Origin: Porphyrobacter sp. IPPAS B-1204
Lineage (GTDB): Bacteria; Pseudomonadota; Alphaproteobacteria; Sphingomonadales; Sphingomonadaceae
DNA: 64,000 nucleotides
Direction of reading: 5' to 3'
Assembly: GCA_003724185.1 (NCBI GenBank)
Contig: RHGM01000007.1
Coordinates: forward strand, 1 to 64,000
Position 1 is the first letter of the stretch; every line of letters starts with the position of its first letter. The notes under the pieces were generated by a model, which was not told the DNA's origin, made no database searches, and was given only the letters and a program-made list of their open reading frames with translations. Both the position numbers and the translations under genes were made by a program. Shown here one piece after another: positions 28,865 to 37,312 of the stretch.

Positions 28865-29214
28865 GCCTGATCCCCGCCCTCGCATTCATGCTGGCGCAGG
28901 CCCCGGGCGTCATTGGCACCGTACCCACGCCCAATGCCGAACTGGATGCGGCTTACGCCTGTCTGATCAAGGGCACGGAGCGGTTGCTGGCCGAGCGCCG
29001 ACCCGCGCCTGACGAACAGGCTCGTTGGGGCTGGGCGGTGGAGGTTGCGGCGGGCTGCGAGCCTGAGATCAAAGTGGCCGCCGAAAGCAAAGGCTCCATC
29101 GCGATTTTGGGCGATTATGCGCACAGCAGTATCTCCAAGCGGGACATGCTTCGCGCCGAAGCCGGTTACTTCGTCGATCGCCTGATCCGCGAACATTACG
29201 AGGCAACGGCATGA
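28861..29214 (+). CDS. small hypothetical protein between sufD and sufS
   Basis: 117 residues with a GTG start that overlaps the sufD stop, and an end that overlaps the sufS start. A weak signal-like stretch (LIPALAFMLAQAPGVIGTV) precedes a helical region with two Cys (AYACLIKGTERLLAE, EVAAGCEPEIKVAAE). No family is recognised. The overlaps on both sides imply coupled translation with the SUF genes. Confidence 0.68.
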   Translation: MSLIPALAFMLAQAPGVIGTVPTPNAELDAAYACLIKGTERLLAERRPAPDEQARWGWAVEVAAGCEPEIKVAAESKGSIAILGDYAHSSISKRDMLRAEAGYFVDRLIREHYEATA

Positions 29215-30437
29215 ACGCCCCCGCTACCATCCAGCGCGACCTCGGCGCCGAATTTCCCGGCCTCGTGACGGCCGAAGGCAAGCCCTGGCACTACCTCGAC
29301 ACCGCCGCGACCGCGCAAAAGCCGCGCGCCGTGATCGACGCGATGGCCCGCGCGATGGGCGAGGATTACGCCACCGTGCACCGCGGGGTCTATGCCCGCT
29401 CGGCCGAGATGACGCTCGCCTACGAAACGGCACGCCGCAAGGTCGCCAGCTTCATCGGCGGATCCGAGGATGAACTGGTCTTCACCCGCGGCGCGACCGA
29501 GGCGATCAATCTGGTCGCCAACACCTGGGGCCGGGCGAACCTGAAGCCGGGGATGCGCATTCTGCTGTCGCAGCTTGAGCACCATTCGAACATCGTGCCG
29601 TGGCAGATGGTCGCCCAGCAAACTGGCGCGGTGATCGATGTCTGCCCGCTGACCGCCGACCACCAGATTGATCTGGACGCCGCCGAAGCGATGCTGACCG
29701 AGGCGCACGCGCTGGTCGCCTTCGGCCACGTCTCCAACGTGCTCGGCTCTGTGCTCAATGCGCCGCGGGCCGCCGCGATAGCGCACAAGGTCGGCGCGAA
29801 GCTGCTGCTCGACGGGTGCCAGTCCGCGCCGCACATGCCGGTCGATGTCGCTGCGCTGGGCTGCGATTTCTACGTGTTCTCCGCCCACAAGCTCTACGGC
29901 CCGACCGGCATCGGGGCGCTGTGGGCCAAGGCAGACCTGCTCGCCGACATGCCCCCGTGGGAAGGCGGCGGGGCGATGATCGACCGGGTCACCTTTGGCG
30001 GCACCACCTACGCCTCCGGCCCGCAGCGGTTTGAGGCCGGGACGCCCGCCATCACCGAAGCGATCGCCTTTGGCGCGGCGGTCGATTACGTCAGCGCCAT
30101 CGGGCTTGACCGGATGCACGCTGCGGAAACCGCGCTGGTCGCCCGCCTGCGCCGCGAACTGGGCGCGATGAACGATGTCACCCTCTACGGCCCCGCAGAC
30201 AGCGCCGGGATCGTCAGCTTCACGATTGACGACATCCACCCGCACGACCTCGGCACGATCCTTGACGAAGCCAATGTCGCGATCCGCGCCGGGCACCACT
30301 GCGCCCAGCCTTTGATGGACTACCTCGGCGTTCCCGCTACCGCACGCGCCAGCTTCGGGCTCTATTCGACCGATACCGATATTGACGCGCTGCTGGCCGG
30401 GATCGCCCGCACCCGCCGCATTTTTGGAAAAGGATGA
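29211..30437 (+). CDS. sufS: cysteine desulfurase SufS
   Basis: 408-residue class-II PLP-dependent cysteine desulfurase that removes sulphur from cysteine for cluster assembly. The PLP lysine is in FYVFSAHKLYGPTGIGALW, and the catalytic cysteine in RAGHHCAQPLMDYL near the C-terminus. Substrate-binding pieces TRGATEAINLVA and EHHSNIVPWQ are typical. No sufE or sufU lies in the operon, so the sulphur acceptor must be encoded elsewhere. Confidence 0.96.
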   Translation: MNAPATIQRDLGAEFPGLVTAEGKPWHYLDTAATAQKPRAVIDAMARAMGEDYATVHRGVYARSAEMTLAYETARRKVASFIGGSEDELVFTRGATEAINLVANTWGRANLKPGMRILLSQLEHHSNIVPWQMVAQQTGAVIDVCPLTADHQIDLDAAEAMLTEAHALVAFGHVSNVLGSVLNAPRAAAIAHKVGAKLLLDGCQSAPHMPVDVAALGCDFYVFSAHKLYGPTGIGALWAKADLLADMPPWEGGGAMIDRVTFGGTTYASGPQRFEAGTPAITEAIAFGAAVDYVSAIGLDRMHAAETALVARLRRELGAMNDVTLYGPADSAGIVSFTIDDIHPHDLGTILDEANVAIRAGHHCAQPLMDYLGVPATARASFGLYSTDTDIDALLAGIARTRRIFGKG

Positions 30438-30913
30438 GAGCGATGGACAGCTCAGCCAACCCGTCTGACATGACCAAGCCGCCCCGCGCCCGCGTGGAGG
30501 ACGCCGTCGATCACGACACCGCGCCCGCAGCCGAAGCGCCGCGCAACCGCGATTACCTCGAAGGGTTCCTCGCCGCCAAGACCGGCGATGCCGCTGTCGG
30601 CGGCGAAGGCAGTGACCTGCAGGCCGATGTGATCGCCGCCTTGCGTGAGATTTTCGACCCGGAAATTCCGGTCAATATCTACGACCTCGGCCTGATCTAC
30701 GGGGTCGAGGTCGATGACAACCGCGATGCCACCGTCACCATGACGCTGACGACACCGCATTGCCCGGTTGCGGAATCCATGCCGGCCGAGGTGGAGCTGC
30801 GCGTCTCCAGCGTGCCGGGGATCCGCGATGCCGAGGTCAATCTGGTCTGGGATCCGCCGTGGGGCCCGCACAAGATGAGCGATGATGCGCGGCTCGAACT
30901 GGGGATGCTGTGA
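30434..30913 (+). CDS. sufT: SUF system Fe-S maturation protein (SufT/DUF59)
   Basis: 159 residues: about 55 variable N-terminal residues and then a DUF59/MIP18-like domain (VIAALREIFDPEIPVNIYDL, TVTMTLTTPHCPVAESMPAE, NLVWDPPWGPHKMS). The conserved Cys in PHCP is the likely metal ligand. SufT-type proteins help mature Fe-S enzymes. The GTG/ATG start is uncertain: MRAM gives two options nine bases apart. It overlaps sufS and the GNAT gene by four bases each. Confidence 0.92.
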   Translation: MRAMDSSANPSDMTKPPRARVEDAVDHDTAPAAEAPRNRDYLEGFLAAKTGDAAVGGEGSDLQADVIAALREIFDPEIPVNIYDLGLIYGVEVDDNRDATVTMTLTTPHCPVAESMPAEVELRVSSVPGIRDAEVNLVWDPPWGPHKMSDDARLELGML

Positions 30914-31404
30914 CGCTCGCAGCCGCCCTTACGATCACTCTGGCGGACTACGCTGACCCGCGTGATGCGGCTGATGTGGTCATGCTGCTGGATGCCTATG
31001 CCCGCGATCCGATGGGCGGCGGAGAGCCTCTGGCCGAGGATGTGAAGGCGCGGCTTACGGGGGATCTGGCTGCCAACCCCCACGCCTTCTCGTTGCTGGC
31101 GCGCTTGGACGATCAGGCCGTGGGCCTCGCCAATTGCTTCATGGGCTATTCCACCTTTGCCGCCGCACCGCTGGTCAATATTCACGATCTCGCCGTGCTG
31201 CCCGGCCATCGCGGCGCGGGCATCGGCAGGGCGCTGATGGCCGCTATCGAGGCCGAGGCCTTGAAGCGCGGGGCCTGCAAGGTCACATTGGAGGTGCTGA
31301 GCGGTAACCCGGCGCGGCATCTTTACGCCGCCTGCGGCTATGGCGATTACCAACTCGACCCCGCCACCGGCCACGCGCTGTTCTGGCAGAAGAGGCTGAC
31401 ATGA
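30910..31404 (+). CDS. GNAT-family acetyltransferase in suf operon
   Basis: 164 residues with a GTG start overlapping the sufT stop. It has the GNAT acetyl-CoA loop in DLAVLPGHRGAGIGRALMAA and a C-terminal motif NPARHLYAACGYGDYQL. The substrate is unknown; proteins or small metabolites are both possible. It sits between sufT and the A-type carrier gene with four-base overlaps on both sides, so it is part of the transcript. Confidence 0.85.
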   Translation: MTLAAALTITLADYADPRDAADVVMLLDAYARDPMGGGEPLAEDVKARLTGDLAANPHAFSLLARLDDQAVGLANCFMGYSTFAAAPLVNIHDLAVLPGHRGAGIGRALMAAIEAEALKRGACKVTLEVLSGNPARHLYAACGYGDYQLDPATGHALFWQKRLT

Positions 31405-31766
31405 CCGACACCACCACAACCACCCGCCCCGCCCCCAAGGCTGCCGTGATCCTGACGCCGTCGGCCGAAGCGCGCATCGCCGAACTGATGGGCAAGGCCC
31501 CGGCGGATGCCATCGGCGTGAAGCTGTCGACCCCGCGCCGGGGCTGTTCCGGCCTCGCCTATTCGGTCGATTACGTCACGTCCGAGGCGAAGTTCGACGA
31601 GAAGATCGTCACCCCCGGCGGCGTGTTCTATATCGACGGGGCCAGCGTGCTCTATCTGATCGGCAGCGTCATGGACTGGCGCGAGGATGATTTCACCGCC
31701 GGTTTCGTGTTCGAAAACCCCAACGCCAAGGGTGCCTGCGGCTGCGGCGAAAGCTTCATGGTGTGA
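31401..31766 (+). CDS. sufA: A-type Fe-S carrier (SufA/IscA/HesB family)
   Basis: 121 residues. The three cluster-ligating cysteines of A-type carriers are visible: one in PRRGCSGLAYSV and two in GACGCGESFMV at the C-terminus. It probably takes clusters from SufBCD to target apoproteins. An N-terminal Thr-rich tail (about 20 residues) precedes the domain. It overlaps the GNAT gene by four bases and is the last recognised Fe-S gene of the operon. Confidence 0.93.
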   Translation: MTDTTTTTRPAPKAAVILTPSAEARIAELMGKAPADAIGVKLSTPRRGCSGLAYSVDYVTSEAKFDEKIVTPGGVFYIDGASVLYLIGSVMDWREDDFTAGFVFENPNAKGACGCGESFMV

Positions 31767-31769
31767 GGC

Positions 31770-32243
31770 GTGGCGACAACGGTCACGCTATCGACGACGC
31801 TTGCCTGCACCCTTGACGAAGCGTGGGAGCGGGTGCAGACCTCGGCACTGCTGATCCATGTCGCAGCGCCGCTGATCCGCTTCACCCCTCAGGGAGGTCA
31901 GCCCTTCCCGGCGATCTGGGCTCCGGGCGAATACCGCGCGTGGATGTGGCTATTCGGGATTCTTCCCGTCGGTTGGCAGGCGGTGGTCATCAGTCATCCC
32001 GCACCGGACGGCACAACGCGCTTCATCCGTGACAACGGCTATGGCCCGCTCATCAAGCGGTGGGACCACTGGATCGCGATTGCTCCGGGCGATGGCGGCA
32101 CCACGCATTACACTGACCGGGTGGATGTCGAGGCAGGGCTGCTTACCCCGCTAATCGCCGCCTTTGCACGGGTGTTCTACGCACACCGCCAGCGCCGCTG
32201 GCGCGCATTGGCGCGCTCGGGCTTTTCCGCGCTGAAGGTCTGA
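31770..32243 (+). CDS. SRPBCC-like hypothetical protein
   Basis: 157 residues, GTG start three bases after the sufA stop. The pattern LSTTLACTLDEAWERVQTSA, FIRDNGYGPLIKRWDHWIAI, TTHYTDRVDVEAG suggests an SRPBCC/polyketide-cyclase-like helix-grip fold that binds a hydrophobic ligand. The last part is basic (AHRQRRWRALARS). It is the final gene of the suf string and converges with the next minus-strand gene at a four-base gap. Confidence 0.7.
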   Translation: MATTVTLSTTLACTLDEAWERVQTSALLIHVAAPLIRFTPQGGQPFPAIWAPGEYRAWMWLFGILPVGWQAVVISHPAPDGTTRFIRDNGYGPLIKRWDHWIAIAPGDGGTTHYTDRVDVEAGLLTPLIAAFARVFYAHRQRRWRALARSGFSALKV

Positions 32244-32247
32244 AGCC

Positions 32248-33192
32248 TCAGTCTTCCGCTGCCAGCCGTGCGATCAGGCGGCTTTCCAGCTCGTCGACCT
32301 CGCCATCGGCGTCAATCATACCTTCCAGCCACTCGGTCTCGTGATCGGTCACCACTTCGCCCGCTGCGGCGAGGGCTGCATAGTCCGGGCCGGTGTCCTG
32401 CTTCTTGCCGAACACCTTGCCGAAATGGTTCGCTACCTGCGGCGCCTCGCGCACGACGCGGCCCATGAAGCGGCCAACGCTGACACGGTTGTCGGCGATG
32501 AAAGCTTCCAGTTCAAGCTTGCGCTCGTGGCTGACCTGCGCGTTCTGGAGCGTGAAGCCCTTGAGGTAATTGGCCACGCCATCGATGAACAGGTCGTCCC
32601 ACTCGGCTGCGTTTTCCTCGGCGAGGGTTTCGTCCTTCAACCGGAACAGCATTTCCGCGTCATGGCGGGTGACTGCCGCCGGGCCGTGGCCACCGCTGGC
32701 GAAAATGACGCGGCGGATGATGCGGCATTCGGCGGCACTTATGTGGGTGGCGGACAGATCGCCGCCACAGCGGGTCGGGCCGGTGCCGGTCAGCACCTCG
32801 CGCTCGACCACGCCCAGCACGTAATTCTTGAGCCGGTCGGGCGTGTTCTCGGCGCGTTCGAGGATGCGGACCATGGTTTCCAGCTCGACCATGCTTTCCA
32901 CGACGCCGTCATGATCGATCTGGCCGATCAGCCACTCGGCTTCCTCAAGCGAGCACTGCAGGCGCGGCGGTGTGCCGTTGAGCACGAATTCGCCGATCGC
33001 CTCGACGAAGAAATCGCACCATTCGGTGCTGCGCTCCTGCAGGGCGTTGTTGAGCGCGAACAGCGCCTCGGCCTCGGCGCGGGTGATGATCCCGTCACCC
33101 CAGCCTTCGCGGCGCAGAGCGAGCAGCTCTTCGGCGGTGATCCGGCCATCGGCGGCGGCGGCCTGTGCGACGGCGATGAATTGCGTGGTCAT
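32248..33192 (-). CDS. hypothetical protein with EF-hand-like segments
   Basis: 314 residues, soluble, acidic and mostly helical. Short stretches resemble calcium-binding loops: AAADGRITAEELLAL near the N-terminus, IGQIDHDGVVESM in the first third and MIDADGEVDELESR at the C-terminus. The spacing repeats in both halves (WCDFFVEAIGEFVL and WDDLFIDGVANYLKG), suggesting an internal duplication of about 130–150 residues. No named family is recognised. It follows a lipoprotein gene by 60 bases on the same strand. Confidence 0.72.
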   Translation of the reverse strand: MTTQFIAVAQAAAADGRITAEELLALRREGWGDGIITRAEAEALFALNNALQERSTEWCDFFVEAIGEFVLNGTPPRLQCSLEEAEWLIGQIDHDGVVESMVELETMVRILERAENTPDRLKNYVLGVVEREVLTGTGPTRCGGDLSATHISAAECRIIRRVIFASGGHGPAAVTRHDAEMLFRLKDETLAEENAAEWDDLFIDGVANYLKGFTLQNAQVSHERKLELEAFIADNRVSVGRFMGRVVREAPQVANHFGKVFGKKQDTGPDYAALAAAGEVVTDHETEWLEGMIDADGEVDELESRLIARLAAED

Positions 33193-33252
33193 GCTGCGGT
33201 CTGTCCCCTGCGAATATGCGCGGGGTATGGCACGAACAGGCTTAAGACGGCG

Positions 33253-33666
33253 TTACCGACGCATGATCTCGCGGATGCAGGCCCCCGCATCGGTTGCCCC
33301 GCCGCCCTGCCGCAACCGCGCCTCGACATGGGTGGCGGTCGGCTCGGCGGCGGCGGCGAGGGGGTAGAGGTAGATGTCGACCACGCAGGTCGCACCCGCG
33401 AACTGGAGCTTGCGCGCGTCGCCTTCGGCCAGATCGATGCGCGGCGTGCCGAACCGGCCGGTCAACGCGGCGGCTGGCACGCCGATCACGCCTTCCAGCC
33501 CGGCGGGCGCCATCACCTCGGGCACCACCACGATGGTGCTGCGCGGGGCGGGGGCAGCAGCGGCAGCGCGGGACGGGGCCGAGGGCCGGGACGTGCCCGC
33601 GCCGCTCGCGCACCCGCCCAGCAGCAGCCCGGTCACGGCGAGCGCGAAGGCGAGGTTGCGGATCAC
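33253..33666 (-). CDS. hypothetical lipoprotein
   Basis: 137 residues. A lipoprotein signal ends in LLGGC (Cys19), then a low-complexity Ala/Pro/Ser stretch and a short beta-rich domain (PEVMAPAGLEGVIGVPAAAL, KLQFAGATCVVDIYLYP). A second and third Cys (ATCVVD, GACIRE) may form a disulphide. It overlaps the EI24-like gene by four bases, so the two are probably cotranscribed. The function is not known. Confidence 0.72.
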   Translation of the reverse strand: MIRNLAFALAVTGLLLGGCASGAGTSRPSAPSRAAAAAPAPRSTIVVVPEVMAPAGLEGVIGVPAAALTGRFGTPRIDLAEGDARKLQFAGATCVVDIYLYPLAAAAEPTATHVEARLRQGGGATDAGACIREIMRR

Positions 33667-34349
33667 CGCGCCGCCCCCGCCGCAATCCGCCGCAGCACCA
33701 GATGCGTCCCTGCCGCAGCGCCGATCACCGGAGCGACAAAGTTGAGGAACGGCACCAGCATCATCCCCGCCATCGCCGCTCCCAGCAGCAGCCGCTCGGC
33801 ACGGGGAGAGGGATTGCCTCGCTCATCCCCGCCGCAATGGCGCAGCCACGCCATGTCGGTGAACTCGCGCCCCAGCAGCACCGCATTGACCGCCAGAAAC
33901 ACCAGCGCCGGACCAATGGCGGTGAAGGCCAGCACCGCCGCCAGCGGCAGCGCCAGCAGGTTGTAACCCAAGGCCCGCGCCAGCCCTTTGATCGCGAGGG
34001 CCACCTCTCTCCGCAGCGGGAGAGGCCGCGCCGCGCCTGCCAGGGCGGGAAAATGCCGCGCCTCGACCGCTGCCACCACCTCGTCGGCGAAGAATTGCAG
34101 CACCGCCAGCGCCACGATCCGGAACAACAGCCACATCGCGATCGGCACCAGCAGCACCGCAGCCAGACCGGCCCAGCCCTCGTCCACGCCGTATCGCTGC
34201 CCCGCCTCGACGAGGGCGAAATAGGCCCCCACCCCAAGGGCCACAAACACCACCAGCGTGATGACGATGCTCTTGACCAGCACTGCGAGCACGGCGCGCT
34301 CGCCAAGCTGGCCAAAGGCTTTCACAATCGCGGCGGGGACGGCTGACAT
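33663..34349 (-). CDS. EI24/CysZ-family membrane protein
   Basis: 228 residues from the ATG at 34349 (MSAVPAAIVKAF); the open frame runs far upstream antisense to the kinase but without support. Four or more membrane helices are evident (VLVKSIVITLVVFVALGVGA, LAAVLLVPIAMWLLFRIVAL, YNLLALPLAAVLAFTAIGPA, AAMAGMMLVPFLNFVAPVIG). The pattern, including FLNFVAPVIGAAAGTHL, matches the EI24/CysZ family, some members of which transport sulphate. The substrate here is unproven. It is divergent from the adenosine kinase gene. Confidence 0.85.
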   Translation of the reverse strand: MSAVPAAIVKAFGQLGERAVLAVLVKSIVITLVVFVALGVGAYFALVEAGQRYGVDEGWAGLAAVLLVPIAMWLLFRIVALAVLQFFADEVVAAVEARHFPALAGAARPLPLRREVALAIKGLARALGYNLLALPLAAVLAFTAIGPALVFLAVNAVLLGREFTDMAWLRHCGGDERGNPSPRAERLLLGAAMAGMMLVPFLNFVAPVIGAAAGTHLVLRRIAAGAAR

Positions 34350-34481
34350 GCCTTGTCCGATGCGGTGCGCCGAGTGCGAAGTCAACGCAGGGATGCTGCA
34401 TCGCACACAGATGGCTTGGCGCAGGGCCAGAAGGGGGCTAGGCGGCGCCAAACCGACCCTATCAAGCCCAAGGACGACCCT

Positions 34482-35483
34482 GTGACCGCCAACACCCCCC
34501 CGCGTTATGACGTGATCGCCATCGGCAATGCCGTGGTCGATGTGATTGCCTCTTGCGAGGAGGAGCTGATCGAGGAGCTCCAGCTCAACCGCGGCGGCAT
34601 GACCCTGATCGACGAGGCACGGGCCGACGAGCTTTACGAAGCCATGCCCCCGGCGCGGGAGATTTCGGGCGGTTCGGCGGCGAACACGCTGGCGGGGCTG
34701 GCGACGCTGGGCCTGCAATGCGCCTTCATCGGGCAGGTCGCTGACGACCAGCTCGGCAAGGTGTTCCGCCACGATATGCGCGCCACCGGGATCGATTTCG
34801 ACACCCCGGCGCGGGACGGCGAACCGGCCACGGGCCGCGTGCTCATTTTCGTGACGCCCGATGGCGAGCGCACGATGAACACCTTCCTCGGCGCGGGCCA
34901 GTTCCTCCCCGCCGCCGCATTGGACGAAGAGCTGATCGCCAGCGGCGCGATCCTGTACCTCGAAGGCTATCTGTGGGATCCCGAAGAACCCCGCCGCGCC
35001 ATGCGCCGCGCCATCGAGGTTGCGCGTGACGCGGGCCGCAAGATCGCCTTCACCGCATCCGAAAGCTTCGTGATCGCCCGCCACGGCGATGATTTCCGCG
35101 CCATGATCGAAGATGGCGTGATCGACATTCTGTTCGTCAATGAAAGCGAACTGGCCACCCTGACCGGCGAGGATGATTTCGAGGCTGGCCTCGCCGCCGT
35201 CGCGGGCAAGGTGCCGGTGCTGGTTGCCACCCGCAGCGAAAAGGGCGCGGTTGCGATTGCCCACGGAGAGCGCGCCGAAGTTGCCGCGGTGCCGGTGATC
35301 AAGGTGGTGGACACCACCGGCGCGGGCGACCAGTTCGCCGCCGGCTTCCTGTCAGGCTATGCCAAGGGCGAGCCGCTGACGCAGTGCCTCAAGCGCGGGG
35401 CGATCTGCGCTTCGGAGGTCATCGCGCATTACGGCCCGCGTCCGGAAGCCGACATGCAGGCGCTGATGGCCGAGCGGTTGTAG
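34482..35483 (+). CDS. adenosine kinase (PfkB family)
   Basis: 333 residues from a GTG at 34482, preceded by AAGGACG; 43 additional upstream codons look like noise. The N-terminal YDVIAIGNAVVDVIA, the di-glycine switch SGGSAANTLAGLATLG and the C-terminal anion-hole motif VVDTTGAGDQFAAGFLSGYA define a ribokinase-family nucleoside kinase. In alphaproteobacteria this group is annotated as adenosine kinase, converting adenosine to AMP. A related sugar kinase activity cannot be excluded. An inverted repeat follows the stop codon. Confidence 0.88.
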   Translation: MTANTPPRYDVIAIGNAVVDVIASCEEELIEELQLNRGGMTLIDEARADELYEAMPPAREISGGSAANTLAGLATLGLQCAFIGQVADDQLGKVFRHDMRATGIDFDTPARDGEPATGRVLIFVTPDGERTMNTFLGAGQFLPAAALDEELIASGAILYLEGYLWDPEEPRRAMRRAIEVARDAGRKIAFTASESFVIARHGDDFRAMIEDGVIDILFVNESELATLTGEDDFEAGLAAVAGKVPVLVATRSEKGAVAIAHGERAEVAAVPVIKVVDTTGAGDQFAAGFLSGYAKGEPLTQCLKRGAICASEVIAHYGPRPEADMQALMAERL

Positions 35484-35488
35484 GTGAC

Positions 35489-35511
35489 AAAGGTGACACC
35501 GCGTCACCTTT
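35489..35511 (+). terminator. inverted repeat after adenosine kinase gene
   Basis: AAAGGTGAC and GTCACCTTT form a perfect 9-bp stem with a five-base loop, beginning six bases after the kinase stop. Only three T follow, so termination would be weak or Rho-assisted. Confidence 0.5.
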
Positions 35512-35670
35512 GATCGCTCGATAATAATCCCGTTATTTGAACAGCTTGCCCTGAAAATTGGCAGGGTGACGGACAGGGCAACAGGCCTGTGTTTGCGCGT
35601 CCGTGAGGATGCTGGCTGACAATGCGAAAGAACGCGCCCAGCCTAACCGCTGGCCGCGTCTGTAGGAAAG

Positions 35671-36063
35671 TCACTCGTCCGGCACGTATCCGGCCTTGCG
35701 CAGCGTCACCATGTAACGCGCGATCTGGTCGATCTGCGGACGGGTGAGGGTGAAATCCATGTCCTCGGGATAGTTGTGCGCCACAGCCAGCCAATCGGCG
35801 AGCGACTTTTCCGACAGCCCGCGCCGGTTGGCAATCGCGGCAAAGCTGGGCGAGGCCGGGTTGGGCGAGAGGAACGGCGGCTCGACCGCATGACAGCCCC
35901 CGCAGGCCGCCTCGACAAAGGCCGGGGCGCGGGTATCGGGCGAGGGCGAAGTGGACTTGCCCACCATCGGCGGCGGGTTCTCGCTCCCCGGCGTCTGACA
36001 GGCGGTCAGCGCCAGCAAGGGCGCGGCGAGGAGGGCGATGGCGCGAAGGGGGTGCTGTGTCAT
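35671..36063 (-). CDS. c-type cytochrome lipoprotein
   Basis: 130 residues from MTQHPLRAIALL; a Met 16 codons upstream (36111) is less likely because it would precede the signal. A lipoprotein signal ends LTAC. One haem-binding CxxCH motif is present (CGGCH), with the distal Met ligand candidate in NYPEDMDFTLT. A small membrane-anchored mono-haem electron carrier in the periplasm is likely. Its electron partners are not encoded nearby. Confidence 0.88.
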   Translation of the reverse strand: MTQHPLRAIALLAAPLLALTACQTPGSENPPPMVGKSTSPSPDTRAPAFVEAACGGCHAVEPPFLSPNPASPSFAAIANRRGLSEKSLADWLAVAHNYPEDMDFTLTRPQIDQIARYMVTLRKAGYVPDE

Positions 36064-36380
36064 GGTGCCCCTATGCGCCCTTTCCGCCGCCCTGTCCTTG
36101 ATCGTGGTCAAATTTGTCGCAAGCCACCCGGCAGGAGGCCGATGGGATGGCCGCTTTCGGGCGATGCGCTGTCAGAGGTGAATGGCCGGAAGTGGGTGGA
36201 TTGCTGAAGGTCTGCTTTTTGACGGGACTGTCAAACCAACCAGCTAAGGAGAAAGCTTCTGAGTTGCGGTGCCGGTGCCCGCGGGTCAAATCAGCTTGCC
36301 AGCGGCGTGCTCGTTCAAGAAGAAGCGTCGGGTCAACATGGAGATCCGCTTAATGACAAGCGGCGTTGTAGGTTGGGAGA
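36064..36380. other. 317-base intergenic region, lower GC
   Basis: Lies between the cytochrome c gene and an orphan plus-strand gene. No gene is convincing. Base composition drops to near 55% from about 36200 and stays low to about 37310, marking an island that also contains the next gene. No IS ends or direct repeats were found at its borders by eye. Confidence 0.4.
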
Positions 36381-37082
36381 ATGATCGTGCCGTCAAAACA
36401 CTGGCTTTTGGCAGCAGCTGCTTATCTCGGATTATCGCCGTGGCTAGTGCAAGCGCAGCAGCCTACTTCCGGCTCCTTACCTACGCAGCGAGGTCAGCCT
36501 GATCCATCAAAGCTGGCGGGGATCTGCACCTCAATCTTTCACAATCTTCAAGATGCAAGTTCGCCAAACAATTACACGTACGCGTACGAGCGGCAAATAT
36601 ATGAGGCGGCGGGGGTCGATTTCGAGGCAGACACGCAAGCCGACGCGAGAGACAAAATCCAGCGGCTGTGGATTGAGCAGCGGCACCAATTGCGATGCAC
36701 TGGAGTGAATTTTCGCGTGCCCAATGGGAGCATATTGAAATACGCAATCGAAAATCGCGCTTGGTCAATTTTGGATAATGCGTCCCGCTTTTGGGGCGTC
36801 GATCTTAATTTGGTCGATGAGGCTGATGGAGCAACGGTGCTGGATTACCTCAGCGATCGCATCGAAGATAATTTTGGAAGCCCAATCGCAATCACATTGT
36901 CAAATTACCACGATCGTCTGCGCCGCTACGGTGCTCGTCATTGTGACGAACTTCCCGATACAAGTCTGTGTCGCCCCCGAGAAATCCTTTGCGATCAATC
37001 AGGAAAGGCGCAAGGCTATCAAGATAGCCCGTGGTACACAGGCAGAGCAAGACGTTGTTTGCTCCCCCGAGTTGATCGCTAG
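36381..37082 (+). CDS. orphan secreted hypothetical protein in low-GC island
   Basis: 233 residues with a signal peptide ending near LVQAQ (about residue 26) and then a soluble domain containing six Cys (AGICTSIF, QLRCTGVN, ARHCDELP, TSLCRPRE, EILCDQS, RRCLLP), suggesting several periplasmic disulphides. The segment RAWSILDNASRFWGVDLNLV followed by DEADGATVLDYLSDRIEDNF hints at ankyrin-like helices, but this is weak. The base composition is well below that of its neighbours, which suggests horizontal acquisition. A GGGAGA site precedes the ATG. No family is recognised. Confidence 0.6.
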   Translation: MIVPSKHWLLAAAAYLGLSPWLVQAQQPTSGSLPTQRGQPDPSKLAGICTSIFHNLQDASSPNNYTYAYERQIYEAAGVDFEADTQADARDKIQRLWIEQRHQLRCTGVNFRVPNGSILKYAIENRAWSILDNASRFWGVDLNLVDEADGATVLDYLSDRIEDNFGSPIAITLSNYHDRLRRYGARHCDELPDTSLCRPREILCDQSGKAQGYQDSPWYTGRARRCLLPRVDR

Positions 37083-37262
37083 GGCTAACTTACCCTCTAT
37101 CAATAGCCACCTATGGATCGCGCGGATATGTAGTTTTCCGCTTTGCTGATATCCGGCGGTCTAGGTCCACTGGCTGTCTTCGCCAACATGCGTAGAGCAC
37201 AACGCATTGTCGTTGGGTGTGGCTGTAGCAGCTTTCACCTTTTGAGCGAATGTCCATTCCGG

Positions 37263-37283
37263 GGTCGCAACCAGAAAGGCAGC
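37263..37283 (-). repeat. dispersed intergenic repeat, copy 1
   Basis: A 21-base segment here is the reverse complement of one at 42671–42691, with a single mismatch (shared core TTCTGGTTGCGACC). Both copies are intergenic. Flanking similarity is weaker but may continue on one side, so this is probably a fragment of a longer dispersed element. Confidence 0.6.
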
Positions 37284-37312
37284 TTTTTTCCAAAAGCGCA
37301 GCAAAGCTGTCG

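Noticed and set aside
32341-33966. 541-codon open frame antisense to three minus-strand genes
   Set aside because: Low-complexity Gly/His/Arg sequence crossing several real gene boundaries.
34350-35264. N-terminal extension of the EI24-like gene into the adenosine kinase region
   Set aside because: The extension is antisense to a certain kinase gene, and the family begins at the internal ATG at 34349.
36778-37149. Alternative frame suggesting a frameshift at the 3' end of the low-GC orphan gene
   Set aside because: It contains Cys-rich sequence but no conserved continuity with the main frame; no reference is available to prove a shift.
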